Source: Tubulanus polymorphus (lineage: Eukaryota > Nemertea > Palaeonemertea > Tubulaniformes > Tubulanidae). Taken from it: 64,000 nucleotides of DNA. Positions 30,110 to 44,531 of the stretch are shown here, one piece after another; within the stretch, counting starts at the first letter, position 1, and each line of letters starts with the position of its first letter. The notes beneath the pieces were generated by a model. It ran no database searches. It was not told the origin of the DNA and was given only the letters and a program-made list of their open reading frames with translations. The position numbers were made by a program, and so were the translations under genes. The stretch is taken from positions 6,135,414-6,199,413 of the forward strand of contig NC_134034.1 of assembly GCF_964204645.1 (NCBI RefSeq). The letters are read 5' to 3'.

Positions 30110-31640
30110 ACGGATATAAGAGAAGTTTTGACATTCCTTTAGAACAGTCCTGTCAATTGAGTCATCATTCAAGTCTTGAGTTCATAGTGCGGCTGTAGTT
30201 TGTTTAAAAAAAGATTTTCTCAATACGGTGTTTATCAATTCTCTTGAATGTTGACTGGATCGTATATGCGTTTTAGTAAGGTGGACAAATGCTGCGATTT
30301 TCAATCTTTCATCAATGCAAGGTTTTTAAAGAATTGATATATTCATTAAAGTCTATATGGAATTACCTTTTTTGGTTTCGGGCTGGAATTTCTGTAAATT
30401 TTCTAGGTTATCCCTGCAAAGTCATGACAAATATAAATTTCTCCTGACATATATATGAATTGATGACTCCAGATTATGTGTACGTATATGAATTAATTTT
30501 CAATCCCAGAAAATGTAATATTTGCTCCTATTGGAGATTAATTTAATTATTTCTATGTATGATAATTATTATTATTGTTTCATTATGTTTGTATAATATT
30601 ATTTGTGTATATATGTTATGATATCTGTTCTTCTGGATGCTGAGGAATATGTTATTTATTTCTTAACAATCAACTATACGAACCTAATTCTTGCTATATT
30701 TCAGAACTTGAATAGTCGAACCTCAATTTTTTCTGTGCTCAGATGTCAGCAGAACTATCTGATTATAAGATTTAAGACTTTTTGTTCACGAATGTATATA
30801 GTATAGAAGTTACCAGTGATCTCTATATACTTAGTAATCAGTGAACAACTCCCTGTTTCTTATGGATAATCATGGACTCTTTCGTTTTCCGTGGTATAAT
30901 CGATCCTATCCTTTCCTGTGTCCAGTTGCCACAATGTCTGTTTAAGTTAACACAATTTCAGTATTCAGTCAAGCCCAGTTAAGCAAGATCTGATGAAAAA
31001 TATATATATTTGTAAATTGTTGTGAAATTCTTATTACTTAGAAAAGCTTCCCAATTGAATATACCAATTGTTACTACAGTCATTCTCAATGTGTGATTAT
31101 CAAAAGGATGAGCCATGTATTGAAAAAATCTATAGAATATGTACCTCTCACATAGAGGAGACTTTTTAAGACTACATTTACTTCAATATAGCCTAGTAAT
31201 TGTATTCACTTCTGCTTTCTCGGGTGCAGCAGCTCTGTTAGTGATTCATTATTTTGCAAAGTAATCCTCAACTGAATTCTGCTTGAATTTTTCTTGATTG
31301 TTCATAATTTTTCTTCACGAATTTGTATAGCCAACTTACACTTTGATGCCAATAGCAGTTATGCTCTTTAGAGGTTAGCTATTGAATGTATGTATTATGT
31401 TTGCATTGCCAGTGACTGGTATCTTCCTGTTTTGCCCCCTATCCCAATTTTGCTCCTTTTCCATTTTGTTCCTTTCCCATTTCACGCCTAAAAAAATGTG
31501 GCTTTTATACGACTTAAATGTAAATATTTATGGGCTATATTGAATGAAACAAAAGGTCACGAAATTATCAAATGATATAAACTCAACATATCCCAATCTG
31601 GCTTAAGCGGGCTTGACTGTACATATATTTTCACTCTTTA
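30110..31640. other. intergenic, nothing recognised
   Basis: AT-rich sequence after the phosphatase poly(A) signal. Short open frames such as 30603-30806 have no homology or splice support. Confidence 0.5.
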
Positions 31641-31641
31641 T

Positions 31642-31849
31642 CAGGGCCGTACCTAGCATTTGAATATTTAGTGGTAGAGAAATCCGAAAAAGTGTAGTTT
31701 CCTTAAGTAAAAAACCAATATAACGATTCTTATAGGCCTTTAACAAGATTCTTGTCAGTGAAGGATTCTACATTGAATTTTTATTGGATGTATCAATACA
31801 TGTATATTTGCAAAAGGCTTACCCCCACCCCTTGCTATGTACGGCCCTG
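31642..31849. mobile_element. MITE with CAGGGCCGTAC inverted ends
   Basis: The left end is CAGGGCCGTACCTAGC; the right end is its inverse with one mismatch (GCTATGTACGGCCCTG). The size is 208 bp. CAG...CTG ends are typical of hAT-type elements, but no clear 8-bp target duplication is seen. A second left end occurs at 39769 (CAGGGCCGTACCTA). Confidence 0.65.
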
Positions 31850-34590
31850 GTTATTAATTCTTCAAGGCTGATAACTGACATTTTAAATTTGCATATTGTA
31901 CTTAACTTACTCATATGATAGTGTAAGCAGTGACAGTGATGATTGTTCTAGCCATAAGCCGTGTTAACTACGATGTTTAGAATGGTCTAAATTTGGATGG
32001 GACCAAACATTCACTAGCGAAAATTCCATTCCAAAAGTCTGTTCTATTTTAGACCGTTCCAATTTGGACCAACCTAAAAGACTGGTCCAGGTCCATTCTA
32101 TATTTTTGAATGAACTTAATCTGTGTGTGTGTGTGGACAGAAACTGGTTACAGGTTCGTTCTAAATCGTACATTGTGGTATGTGGTATGAATTCAATGGT
32201 AATAAACTGGTCACTTACTCATCAAGCTGATTAATGTAAATGTAGTTTTCAAATTTCATATAATTTCCATATTGCCTAAAATTCAAGTAAACCGGATTAG
32301 TATTTATCTTACGGGTTGCTCACAGATTATCCATTTTAATTGTTTTGAAAATATCCTAGAATTTACCATAGATTGATGTGTCCAGGATGCGCACTCTGAT
32401 TTGGCTCATTCCAAATTTGACACGTTCCAGGCTAACTGCCCAGGTAACTTTTAGGTAACTTCCATTGGTGCAAGAATTGCTACCATTTTTTACAGCGGAA
32501 AGTAACCCTAACGTGTGAAAATTTGAAATTGAATCGCCCGATTTAAATCAAGAGTGATTAAATAGAGCAATTAACACTATGAGTATATCCCACTCCATGG
32601 CAGTTCATCCAATCATTGGAACAGACTGGCAGATCATTGAACTTGAACTGATATAATTTCATCACATCGAGTAACCATATGAAGATCTAGGACACATTTT
32701 GAGTCGGGCATTGAATCGGCTTGATGTGTGACTGGTGGATACATGTAACAATACTGTGACTTACATTATAGTACTGGCTCTTTGGAATTTCTGCCAACTT
32801 TGTTAGATAAACTTTCTTAGTCAAACCTTCGTTAGATATCTACTTAGCCTTGAAAACTTTTCTGACTTCTTGAAGTGTCGAACTCTGCATCCGGGTTTTA
32901 TGTGTACTAACTTTCAAAATGATTAGTTTCTAAGGTGAATCAAATTATTATCCAACAAAGAGTTAAAGTCTAAAGATGAAAGTTATAGTTGGTCAGTTCA
33001 ATGTTCGTTTTAGAGTTCATGGTCAGTGAAAGTGACACAAGTTAATTTGGTTATATCTGATGATGTCATTTAATTGTAAATGAAATCAAGATTAATGAAA
33101 TATGAATTGATTGTATTTAACAAACACTAGTGAAGGAATCTATCCCAGTAAAATAGATCATCTTTGTTGAAACAATTTTTTCCATTGCTCAAATGATAAG
33201 TTTTAAAACGAAATTGTTTAATCACAGAAATTGTGCATTAATGTTTCAATCCCTGCTTAGGGTGGAAAGCTTTTCCAGTTGCACTTTACTTCGTAGGGCC
33301 CATTACTTATGGGGAGTATGGAATTGTTGCCAGTCAATAAGTACAGTTATCCAGTAAAAGGTAGCCCAAAAAGCTTGGATACCATATTATTAACCCTTTT
33401 TATAACTAGAACATATGAATCATTTATCAAAGACAACTAGTTGAGGTCGGAATCACATTATAGCGTGACGTCCTGGCGATACATACTATAGAAATGATCC
33501 CTAAAAATGATCTTAAAACTAGTTATGAGATTATAAAGAGAAGTTTTTACCCATTTTGATGTGTTCCCTGTGCCTTTAACAAAATGTTATCCTTGTTATC
33601 AGAGTGAAACAAACAACATATGTGTACAATCAGAAAGATAATTATTATGAAATCCTTTGTGCACAGGAAGGCCCTACACCTGAATATTTTAATTACATGA
33701 TGAATATTTTAATTTTCATGTCATGTTTATTATGACATAGTTATGTAAATTCAATGTTTTATATCAACGTTTTTAATGTCTTGTGCTGCAGAGACCAATG
33801 ATGCTTCCTCAACTGTACATAATATTGTCAACGACCTTAGCGGAATAAACTGTTAGCTTAGCTTATTCCTTCCAAGGTAACAATAACTTCAATGATACAT
33901 TGTTTTTATACTGCCCATGATTATAATCATTGTAATTATTAGTTATTTAGATATAATTTAATGATAATTGAATAGTTAATTGAATAGGTAAACATGATTT
34001 TGTGTAAGTAAAATAAAGAGCTTGGTTGCTACGATACAATTTGTATGAAAATATATATGCGAAATATATATAGATATATATTATTGAAAATTATTTGATG
34101 TTTATATATTTTATATAGTAGTTTTCGCATTACGTGTATACCGTATTTCACTAGGTACCGATATACAGTCGTCAATTGAAGAATTTCGCTATCCTGAATT
34201 GTACATTCATAGTGGTTTTATATGTTCACCCGCTTTTTGTATTGGAACATATCGATCATTGTGTTAAAACAAATCGATGGCGTATGCTTTAAAGCAGGTG
34301 TGCATTATAATTCCCACTCGGCACCATTTCCATGTACATGTATACATTACATGCACAGCGCGCATATTTTACCAGGATACATTGAATATTATGCATGTAT
34401 AAGTCTAAAAAAGATACCTGGTGTCTCAGCTCGGTGCTGGTCGCCAAAAGTAAAGTGCAGCATTTTTGTGGCACTATGTATGAATTACATATTAACTCCA
34501 ACTCGGATATCACCCAAGCCGGACCCATTTTTACGGTCCCAAAAGATCCGACTCGAGCGAAGTTTACTGTATAATGATGAGATAGACCCT
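31850..34590. other. intergenic, nothing recognised
   Basis: AT-rich with a short (GT)n near 32120. Opposing open frames at 34222-34618 overlap and neither is recognised. Confidence 0.45.
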
Positions 34591-34594
34591 GCTG

Positions 34595-34634
34595 GGTCAA
34601 TTTTTTAAAAAGGCTCAATTTTTTAAAAAGGCTT
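34595..34634. repeat. short tandem duplication
   Basis: The 18-bp block (GGCTCAATTTTTTAAAAA-type) occurs twice in a row, the first copy starting GGGTCAATTT. Confidence 0.7.
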
Positions 34635-34639
34635 CAAAA

Positions 34640-37600
34640 TATTTCAATTTTTATTTTCAAAAGTTATGAAATTAAAACACCGGCCCGTCCAATAGTGATC
34701 TTTCAAAATAGGAACGATGTATTTTTAGCCTACACTATTCAGGTGCAGGTCCAAGGGAAGTTGCCCTGATATTTCACAGGAAAATGAAACAAAATTAAAC
34801 TGATAGTCCTAAAAAAAGTTTAAATCAATATGCTTGTCCAACGTACTTCCAAAAATTGGTTAATATTTTGCGACAAGCGTTCTTTCGGGGTGCCTTTTTC
34901 ATTATGATGTGCCTCTCCATCTACGTACTGGTACTAGGACTGAGAAGAAAAAAATTCAAATTGATAGTGGATTTCTTTCATTATGTGCAATTTCATGGCC
35001 ACGATACAAAGAGAACAGGTGAAGCAATCGATAATTTTAATTGATTTAATTAAGTTTAATTTTAATTGAGTAATGACACATAGACACCGGCGAACGGTAA
35101 CAAAGCAAATTAGAAACAGATCAAAATCCGTGATGCACGTTGTCAAGCCAATATGGCGTATATAATGAATTTATCGGCATATCCGTTTGGCAGAAACTCT
35201 TGACGTCTGTAAGGTTGGCCTCACTTTGCAGCTTTTTTCTGGTTGATAACGCGAGCCGAACGAACAAAGCATTGCGTGACCGGAGCATTGCACGAAGGGC
35301 TGGCGTGATGGTACAGATATCATATAGTGAGGCCACCGGTTGATTAAGATGGCTGGAACCGCGTGTGTCCATCTACAAATAACAACACACGATGTTCATG
35401 GATTATATTTATGTTTTAAATCACTATGACTAACAGATGCAACTCTATGGTCGGTGCCTTCCAATCCAAATGTACACAATCCTTGATCCCAGTCCGCGGT
35501 GGCACACGACTAAATGGTTTCGAAACAATTCAGAGCGTGTGCGCGTTGATCGTGTGTCGCGCACAAAGAACCTCGTACTTGATAAGGTTTTGCGCCAGTT
35601 GACATGTGAGCCTACATTTACTTATATCTATTCAACCGACTCTGGTGTCGTTTTAACAGTTCTCAACAATAAATGCATTTTCGAATCTATGTAGCCAAAT
35701 GTATGTTTGAGAGACGCGATAGAATAAATTGCCATAGGCATCGGTCGATGTGACTCGATTTCCATCGGGGTTTGTAAATGTAGGCTATATGTGTTTTATC
35801 ACCATTTGTAGGCTACCAAAAAGACATATTACGCGGATATAATACGATTTATAATTTTCTTATTGATCACCTCTGCCGTTTGGTCATTCACATAACCAAC
35901 GAGACTGATTGCATGAGATTTTAACGATTTAACTATTAAAGATAATTGAGAACTTACAATTTGCCATACCGATCGACTCTTCGGAACGCTCAGAAACCGT
36001 CGTCGCCTTCTTTTACTGCAAAAATTCATTCGATAAGCGTGCAGCTGTTCGAACATTCATATTTTGTATGAACTGAAGTTTTTAACCGTAGGCACCGGCC
36101 GATATAGCATGCCTGATCGGATTTACGTATGGGTGCCCCACATGTCCGACTTATATAAAATTTCTTCAGTATCCGGATGTTCGAATTCATATTCCAAGGT
36201 TTTTCTCAAAGCTAGCTTAGTCGCTAGTTCTTGGCTGTCCACGAGTTAATGTGATTCACCGTCGATCTGGTCTGGCTTTTATATTGAACGGCTGTCGAAC
36301 GTAACAGGTGCCCTGCCACGTGGGACCGCACGCGCCTTCCGTCCCAACATCGACCAATGAACAATGAGAATCTAACACGTGCGGTTTGAATTACCGTATC
36401 ACCTTTTATCAGTTAACATTACTTTAAACTCAAATCTACTATATTTATATTGGGAAATTGATGCCTGATAAGGCATACTGATTTTATTTAGGTCCAAATT
36501 TCTAAACAAACATAAATACATGAAAACTATTTGTCAAGCAATAAAGCAGGTTGTGGTTTTCTCATAGTTTAGTTAGTTGAGTCACCGAATTTAAGTCTTT
36601 TAACTCAGGGATTCCCTATTGAATATCAGAGAAAATATACTTTTGATATTCGTATATTTACGTGTAGGCCTTTACTGTTTCTATTTGATATGTATGTATA
36701 TATATATATACATACACATCTATATTCGCTATGTGTATTCTAGTAATCCATACAAATTCACGAGAATTATAAAAACTAAGGCATACTTATAAATGCAGTT
36801 AGTGTACCTGCTTCTAATCAAAACCCAATTTTATTCAAATTCAAATAATTCGCCATCACCAAACAGCTGGTCTGAGGGTAGGATTTTATTACTACATATA
36901 TACATTAAAATGCACACGTGGCAGCTGAAGCGGATTGTGTCGCATTAATTCAGAACATGAATTATCTTCAGTTGGGAATCATATCGTCAGCTGTGCGCGA
37001 ATGTACATCCCGTCATTTACTTTTTCCACCTGTTACCCGTACGTTCTTTCTACTCTGTCTCGATATATAATATGTGATGTTTGCCCTTTTGATCGATTGG
37101 TTCCTTCATTCATTTTTTCTAAATTCAATATTTTGTTTGATTTAAACTATTTGGCTTCTCATTGTTCATGTAATAGACCCATGATAACTGCTGAACACAC
37201 ATTTTTCGTAAAATATTGTAGCTTCGCTACATATACATTCATATATATTCAATTGATTATACAAATATGTTTCCACGGCAACCACCGACCTTGAATCAAT
37301 TTTCAGATTAGGCCTACTATTGTTACTGGTCCTTGTAACTGCATTCAAATATAAAGTACTAGCTTTCTAAAGAAAATGTCCATGTATATGTGGAGCACTT
37401 CAAGCTTCCACATTACGTTAATAAACTTCGTGGTGTTTGTCTAAGTTACTGTACAAAATATGAAAATGATTGGTCGAATGTAAAAATAAGCTGGCATTCG
37501 AAAAATAATTGTTGCTGGCAAACTCTGAAAGATGCTAAGATAAGACGGCATGAGATCATTGATGATGATTAATAAAGTTGTGTGATTTATCATGATTCTG

Positions 37601-39234
37601 AAATAGAGCTATACATTATATTACGTACATGTCATGAGGACTATATATCCTTCAAGGGCGCAGGTGGAACTTAAATTCATTCTAACTTAACATTGGATTA
37701 TCGATTTGTTCACCACATCATACACACTATAATCGGGCCAAGTTGGTCGATATGTAATAGAGTAATATACTATATACGTAAGTAGGCCTGGAGCAATCGG
37801 AAAGCGCGAATTGTTTTTAACGACCGGTCAGAGTGAACGGGTTGTTTCATTAAATATCCTCTCTCTGTTTTTGTGTAAGTGTACATATATATACATAATT
37901 TCTAGATATTCAAAATTAATCGATAATTGAGGGCGGCACTCACTTATGAACAAATTTTCGTTAGATTGCTGAAACTAACCAAAGAAAGGCGACAGTTAAA
38001 TCGTAGAAATTCCAAGAATTTATAGGTGGTGTTAATGAAAAACCTATGAATTGTTTTTTACCCTTTATTCGCTCTGGCATGTTACTATGGTAACAAGCAG
38101 CAAGGACAGGCCAATCAGCGATTCTTATTTTCAAAGATAGATTGAAGGGTCACGACATTATTCGAACAACCTTATTCCATTTTTGCACTATTGGCCAAAT
38201 CTGGCGTCAGTTTATCCTAGTCCGCGAAAATGTTCGAGATGTCACTGATGGGTATACTATCAAGTATTGACTTCTGTAATTCATGCGTAGCCTACTGGGA
38301 TGAATGCTAGATTATCCTAGTAAATGGGATCTACGTAGCTCATCCAACCCTACTAGAGTACCCTCACCCGGTCAAGAGAACGTGATTATATCAGTAGCTG
38401 GTTTTCTTCATGGCTCCCCAGTGCAACAGCGAATCGAATATAAGATTCACCCTCTTGCGTAACCAACTACTCATTTTGTAGGATTTGATAGTTCCATACG
38501 GTACCCATACTACCATCTTAAACATTTGACGGTTGTTCCTTCTATTCTATAGTACCATGTATATAGGCGGAACTGTTTGGATTAGAGTTCTTGAAAAAAA
38601 TTATCTGAACACAAGTAAACACAGTCTGAGATACCGGGCTGAAATGTCTGCTTTTCTCGTCATTATTATTGGACTATCCCCTGAAAAAGGTGGATTAGAA
38701 AAAATTTAACTGATGGGAAGAGTATTGGTCCGGCTGGCTAACTGGAGTGGTCCCGCCGGTCTGTCAAAATTAGTTCATCACCAACTTTGAACTGGATTTC
38801 TAGGCTCTAATCCATATATTCAGGAACCCATAAGCTTATACGGTTCGTTAAATTGATTTGTCTACTCAGTGATTGGTATAAGTTTTCATTTAATCGCAAA
38901 TTTAATCAAGATAAGTGAATCCAAAAAAAGATTAGATTAACCTATGTCCCCAGTCAATTCCCGTCTATTCAAGACAAGCGGGGTTTTTAGGATCGTTAAG
39001 GAATATACAATTATTGATTACCCTATATCAGCTAATAAGTGTCATTCAACGTCTAACCGACATTTATTAAATTATTGTCACTTCAACTAAAACAGTCCAG
39101 ATGTTACCGAACTAAACATGGTAATGAGTAGACCGAGTTAAATGAAGCAGGGACAATAGTTCCATGGTCGAGAATTTACAAAAATGCATTGAGTCCATAC
39201 CATAGACGTAATGCGGGACGTGCACACGACTTTA
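34640..39234. other. intergenic, no supported gene
   Basis: The stretch 35050-36380 is richer in GC and CpG than its surroundings. Near 36290-36400 lie two CACGTG boxes and a CCAAT (CGACCAATGAAC), which would fit a promoter. On the minus strand, a short frame starting MFEQLHAYRMNF ends in a possible gtaagt donor near 35957. No homologous protein was recognised, so no gene is called. 36400-39234 shows only AT-rich sequence and a TA microsatellite near 36690. Confidence 0.35.
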
Positions 39235-39248
39235 AAGCTATTTCTAGT

Positions 39249-39731
39249 CAACACGCGGGATCATCAACTTAGAGGACTTGTACATCAACATCTAACCGAG
39301 AAAAAACCACAATAAACTATCGGACTATTTACACTTAGAAAACGACCAAAAAAAATATAAAAATGGACAAAATGATCTTGGAATATAGCTATTTCCAGAA
39401 TCTCATTGTATTAAATTAGGCAGCCAGAAAAATTCATCCCAATCAGTCGCTTGCCGGTTCAGACTGAATGGAAGATTGTTTAGATGAACCGGAACCGAAT
39501 TTCCAATTATGTACTTCGATTTAAAAATATTCTGTTAACTCGACCGCCGAACACACATCTATATCTGTACTTCGATTTCCGATTTCAAAATCAAACCCCC
39601 TGTTTCGCTCCCGGCAGGTGTGGTGGGTCTGTAAGGGACACTCAATCGAAAAATCAAACAAAATTTACCAGCCAAATAAATAAATAATGGGAACAATCCC
39701 TATTTTAAGTAAAAAAAAAAAGAAAAAAAAG
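39249..39731 (+). mobile_element. retroposed insertion with poly(A) tail and 14-bp target duplication
   Basis: AAGCTATTTCTAGT occurs at 39235-39248 and again at 39732-39745. Between them are 483 bp ending in an A-rich tail (about 39709-39731), preceded by AAATAAATAAATAA. This is the signature of target-primed reverse transcription by a LINE-type machinery. The body (a 67-codon frame at 39484-39687) has no recognised protein, so it may be a SINE, a truncated LINE or a retrocopy of a transcript. Confidence 0.75.
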
Positions 39732-39768
39732 AAGCTATTTCTAGTTAAGGCGTACGTACCTCTAGATA

Positions 39769-42700
39769 CAGGGCCGTACCTATAGTGAGGGGCAGGGTGG
39801 CAATTGCCCCCTGGACAAATGTGCCCTTTCTGCGAATATTATTATATCAAATAGAAGCGTCGTCCTTCGGGTTTCTCTGCCCCATCCCCCCACGTTTGAA
39901 GCTGAATGGATTCTTAAAATGCTATGCTTTGTAATGGAACTACTGAGCATCATATTATCAATTTGAAATATTTCAATAACCGATCGATGAAATATGCTGT
40001 GCATAATAAAATATCCATGTTTGCGTATAAATCGCGTTATTTGTTCAGTCGTCATGAGAGATTGATAAACGATCGAGGGATTTCAAATCGCATTTTTCGA
40101 TTGAATTAGACCCTTTCCCAGCACATCGTGTGTCCATTTACAGCAATAGGCGTAGCTCAAAATAAATTTTGCATTACCTTGGTCTAATGAATTACAGTGA
40201 TTGGGTCATTTTTGTTGAGCTATCAATTTGATAAGGGTACATGTGGTTGAAATTTATCAATTCAACGGATTGTGACTTCATCTGAATTTAAATGTAGGCC
40301 TATACGTATAAACCATGCGTCTGTTTTTACTGATTGCGAAATCAAGGAGATTTCTAGTGCATGAACTGTAAGACGTCCGGATACCAAACGAAAATATAGC
40401 TGTAAAGCAGCAATACAATTTTTTCTGCTCGACGTACACTGGTATGATATGTGGATCCATATGGGCTATGTACAAAGTACTGATGTACCAAGTTTAGTCA
40501 ACATAACTTTGATGATACGGTGCTTTACCAGCTCCCTGGCGGCAGTTGTATGAAATAATCACTTTGTGCCAGTTGGCATTTTCCACCGATGTACATGTAC
40601 TTATATACTACGTTTTGTGATTTCTATAATAATATGATAATTTCATTTTCCATTTTGAATTATAGTAATCGTACAAAGTAATACAAATACAAAAATTCAA
40701 GATGGAGGTACACATGAAGAAACCTGTTTATAAAATGTTCATGGCACTGGCCTCGTACACCCAATCACACTCTCTTTCACACCACGTTCACACAGAAAAT
40801 ATGAAATATATAATAAAACAAAAGCACTGAATTACACGCGAAAAAAGCGATGCTGAAATAAGGTTTTAAAAATTTACACCACCTAGGCCAGGGTTTGTAT
40901 GAACATGGACGTATAAACTATGGTATGAATGATGTGCGTCTTATCGAAGTCTGAATTATAGTGTTGTGTAGCAGCAGCAGTGTGTGCAGTTAGTCTACAC
41001 ATTCGACTTATATCTTTATTTTCTCCTGGAATAAATTTACGTATTTGAATAAGCTTTGAATAAGAATAGTAACGTCGATTCGCCACAGTCTGAGTATTGG
41101 CAGAGTATTTAGTGTTCAGGATATTCCGTTGATCGGACGCGGATCTAAGCGGGCATATTTACGATTTGCAACGTTAACGCTTTACGTAGGCAACTGATAT
41201 ATCTAATTATGATTCCGATGACTCCTGACTTAAATGATTTTTTTTGATCCCCCAAAGTTTCATTGACCCTTGTCATAATAAGTGACATCACACAGGAAGT
41301 AAAAGAAATATAACGGGATAAAAGTTATTTTGTTTAGACTCGGAACCCTTGAGCTTACGTATACAACAGCGCATCACGTTAAAACGAATTAGACAGTTAT
41401 TCTAGTGGACGCAACTATTGACATTTTGAGATGCTTCCTTATCAAAATCAGGCCGCGTTAAGGTCGTTCATTCTACTATAATGAAATAATTGAATTGACC
41501 GCGAAAAAAGCGAAGCTGAAATTATTCTTTCAATGATGCAATTTTACGTAACACTTTTCAAAGAATACTAACCTATGATTTCAGAGCAATATGATTCTCG
41601 TCACCGTTTACTACCAGTTAGTAGTCGTATCTGACCGAGGATTACAGATGATACATGAGAGAGGGTACATTAAATGACATTTTTCTGGGTGGAAAGGGGA
41701 AAAGAAATAATAATCACCAGGAATACAAGAGACAGAGAGTCAGAAAACCCTAATTGAATAATTCAAATGTCTACATTTCCTCCCTCATTGTACTTCCCCG
41801 AGGAGATAATGCACCTGGCATCACAATGCGTCATATTGGACGTCAAGTGCAAGCTGCCGGCTAAAGTTAAAGAGTCTTACTGACATTTGAAGTTCAATAT
41901 GATGCCCGTGTACAAAACGACCGGCGTCCGTGAATCATCTATGTATATATGTATATATACATCAACTATCAATAATCTGAAATCTTTATGATAATTTAGA
42001 ATTATGTATTCAAAATACTTTCATCAATATTCAAAACGCAATACCGTACCGAGTATGCCAAAACTATTAAATCCTAAAACGTATGTTTTATATCTGTGAT
42101 GCAGCTGTCTGTTTAATTACTTGCATATATATGAAATATATATGGATCATAAACTCATGTAGGAATACATGATCACTGGCCGGAATATGTGGGAAAGTTG
42201 TATCTTTGTTATAGTTTATTGTAAAGATCAACAGGAACTGACCACATCGTTAATTTCCGTTGAATCACCTGGTCGAATAACGCGTTTTACAGTTGTGAGC
42301 CTTGTATTGTAGATAATCATCCAGCGATAAATCGATTAATCGTTTTCATTATCGCCGAGTCCAGTTTACTTTGGTGTTCATGATTCAAGGATCCAGCTGT
42401 GTACAATCCCTATCTTTAACTGAAGGAAACAGGTGTTACGTATTTTGGAATATCAAATATGTGTACGGTCTTTGAACTGCACGTGGCAATAGTGCATGCT
42501 GTGTATTATAAATTGGATTGTGTTAGATGCTCCAAGATTTTTCCATGCAACCTTTCCAACCCAAACGGTTGGTCATATGGTCATCTCACCAGGTGTCGAT
42601 GACTGAAAGACCGACCCGGACCTGGACTACAGAGTCATTCCTAGACCGTTAAACGATGTCAAATACGTACCATGAGATTGCTGCCCGTTGCAGCCAATCA

Positions 42701-44530
42701 CGTTCTACATCACTATAATTATAGGTTGAGGATGCTAGCTAATTCGTTTTTTTTGTTGAAAATAGCCTTTATTATTATCAGGCTAAGCAATCCATCGTGA
42801 TTACTTCAATTAACCATATAAATTTCAAAACGAATCGTTTTAAGCCGCCATCAATATGAACCGTTAACCGTGAACTTTGACCCAATCCCCATCAGTGTTA
42901 GATACGTTCTTTACCGAAAACCGATTCCTGAACGAACAGATTAGAGAAACTTTCTTTTAGTTTAATTCTATTCATTCTATTAAGTCTTCAACTAATGATT
43001 GGAATCAAAACTGTTTTATTGACAAACGTAATACATCAACTATGGAAAGAAACACGATTGATTTCACATTCATAAAAGGGGTCATTGCGGGGTCAGGACA
43101 AAACGTGGGATAGTAGATTGGGGTGTTGGGGCACCGTAAATCTAATATTGTACTTGCTCTTTTGAGATTAGATTTTCACTCACAGGGGAAGTAATCTTTT
43201 CATATTGAAAAAACCAATATCTATTCTTCATTATTCTTTCACTTTTTCAAATGTAGTCCTGGTGTTTTCATGAATCCTTGGGTGAAGACCTGTAAAATGT
43301 CTGACGAGACCGCTCTGGCTAAAAAGTTGAAAACCTGGCTGAGACGATTATTGGGCTTAGGCATATATAGCTGTCAAATCCTGAGCGGAAATGTTTATTA
43401 GAAGTTTATTAGAAGTGTCGAATAAGTTTCGAATGCGTGAGGTAGGGGGTTAGGGTTCACATCGAGGCGCATTGGAGTCCATGAAATGTTCATAAAATCG
43501 TCATCCGTGTCCAGCTTTACGATCAGTTGATGGCGTTGACAGGTCCGAGTCTGGGTTCGGCTGCTTTCAGTCAGTGCCATGTTGTCTGTTGTCTATGTAG
43601 TAAGCAAATCGTTTTTCAGGCACAATGGCCCGGTTTTATAGACAGTGTTCAATCCATAATAATGTGTTATGTTTATCTAAAGGCTGGCTTATGTCGACAA
43701 GTGTCGACGGCTACCGACGCAACTGAGAGCAACCCAGCGCTCCGATTCCCATCTACTGAGGCCGACTAGCGGGATACGTGATCCGACCAGTTGCTTCCCT
43801 GCTTATGTCGGTTACGATAACTGGCAACTGCAACGGCTCATGGTCACGTGATAAGCATTTTGAGAATGAATTAATATTACTTCCAATTATTGGGAAATAT
43901 ATTTCTTGCAGAAAAGCAATTTTTTTAAGATCTCTATCTTTCTGAATCTTTTTTGAATAAAATGTGCTGTCGAAATCATATATCGAAGGCCGCGGTGTCT
44001 CTGGGCCCCTAGTACTATTCACTATTCTTGTACGGTGATGGATCCTTTTCCTAATATTGAGAACGCGACGTTTCGCCTTCAGTGATCATCGTCACACCTG
44101 ACTTATATCTGTACATTCAGTACTGATCTTATTAAGAGAAAATATCAGTTGTCGAATTTTTTTTTAGATAACCCCTAGATTAAAGTTAATAACAGTCTAT
44201 AAAACTATAGTTGTATAAGATTGAAGTTATGAAAATTGGATTAACGAGTTCTATTGATCTGCTTGACAAATGCTACACGAATGGAATTTAAGATGAGTTT
44301 AAGACGAGGGCCATTTCAAAAAAACGGGGCAAAATCACGTGCTCCCACTCCTCAGTGAATGGATGACTGGACAACTGGATGACTGGATTACTGGAAGCTC
44401 GTAGAGTATAGATGCATGTAGTCGTAATGATAACGGTTGCGATGGTGGTAATGGTTCAAACGGTAGTGATCGATATATTATCATTACTATTACCGTACCA
44501 TTAATATTTATCACTTCTATCATCCGAGTG
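39769..44530. other. intergenic; a solo hAT-like left end and no gene
   Basis: CAGGGCCGTACCTATAGTGA at 39769 matches the MITE end at 31642 but no partner end was found. The rest, including 40100-43980, holds no supported gene or repeat. A stretch at 44035-44105 (GAACGCGACGTTTCGCCTTC) resembles 3' ends of retroelements but was not identified. Confidence 0.4.
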
Positions 44531-44531
44531 T

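Noticed and set aside
34222-34618. Two opposing open frames of 128 and 109 codons
   Set aside because: They overlap on opposite strands, neither has a recognisable domain, and no splice or promoter context favours either.
35121-36056. A gene on the minus strand (frames of 83 and 75 codons, CpG-richer region, CACGTG boxes)
   Set aside because: No recognisable homology and no connected exon series; noted only as a possible promoter-like region.
44035-44110. GAACGCGACGTTTCGCCTTC with GATGATC on the other strand, resembling a hammerhead ribozyme core
   Set aside because: The conserved CUGANGA of the hammerhead is not present, and no matching stems were found; more likely a retroelement end.
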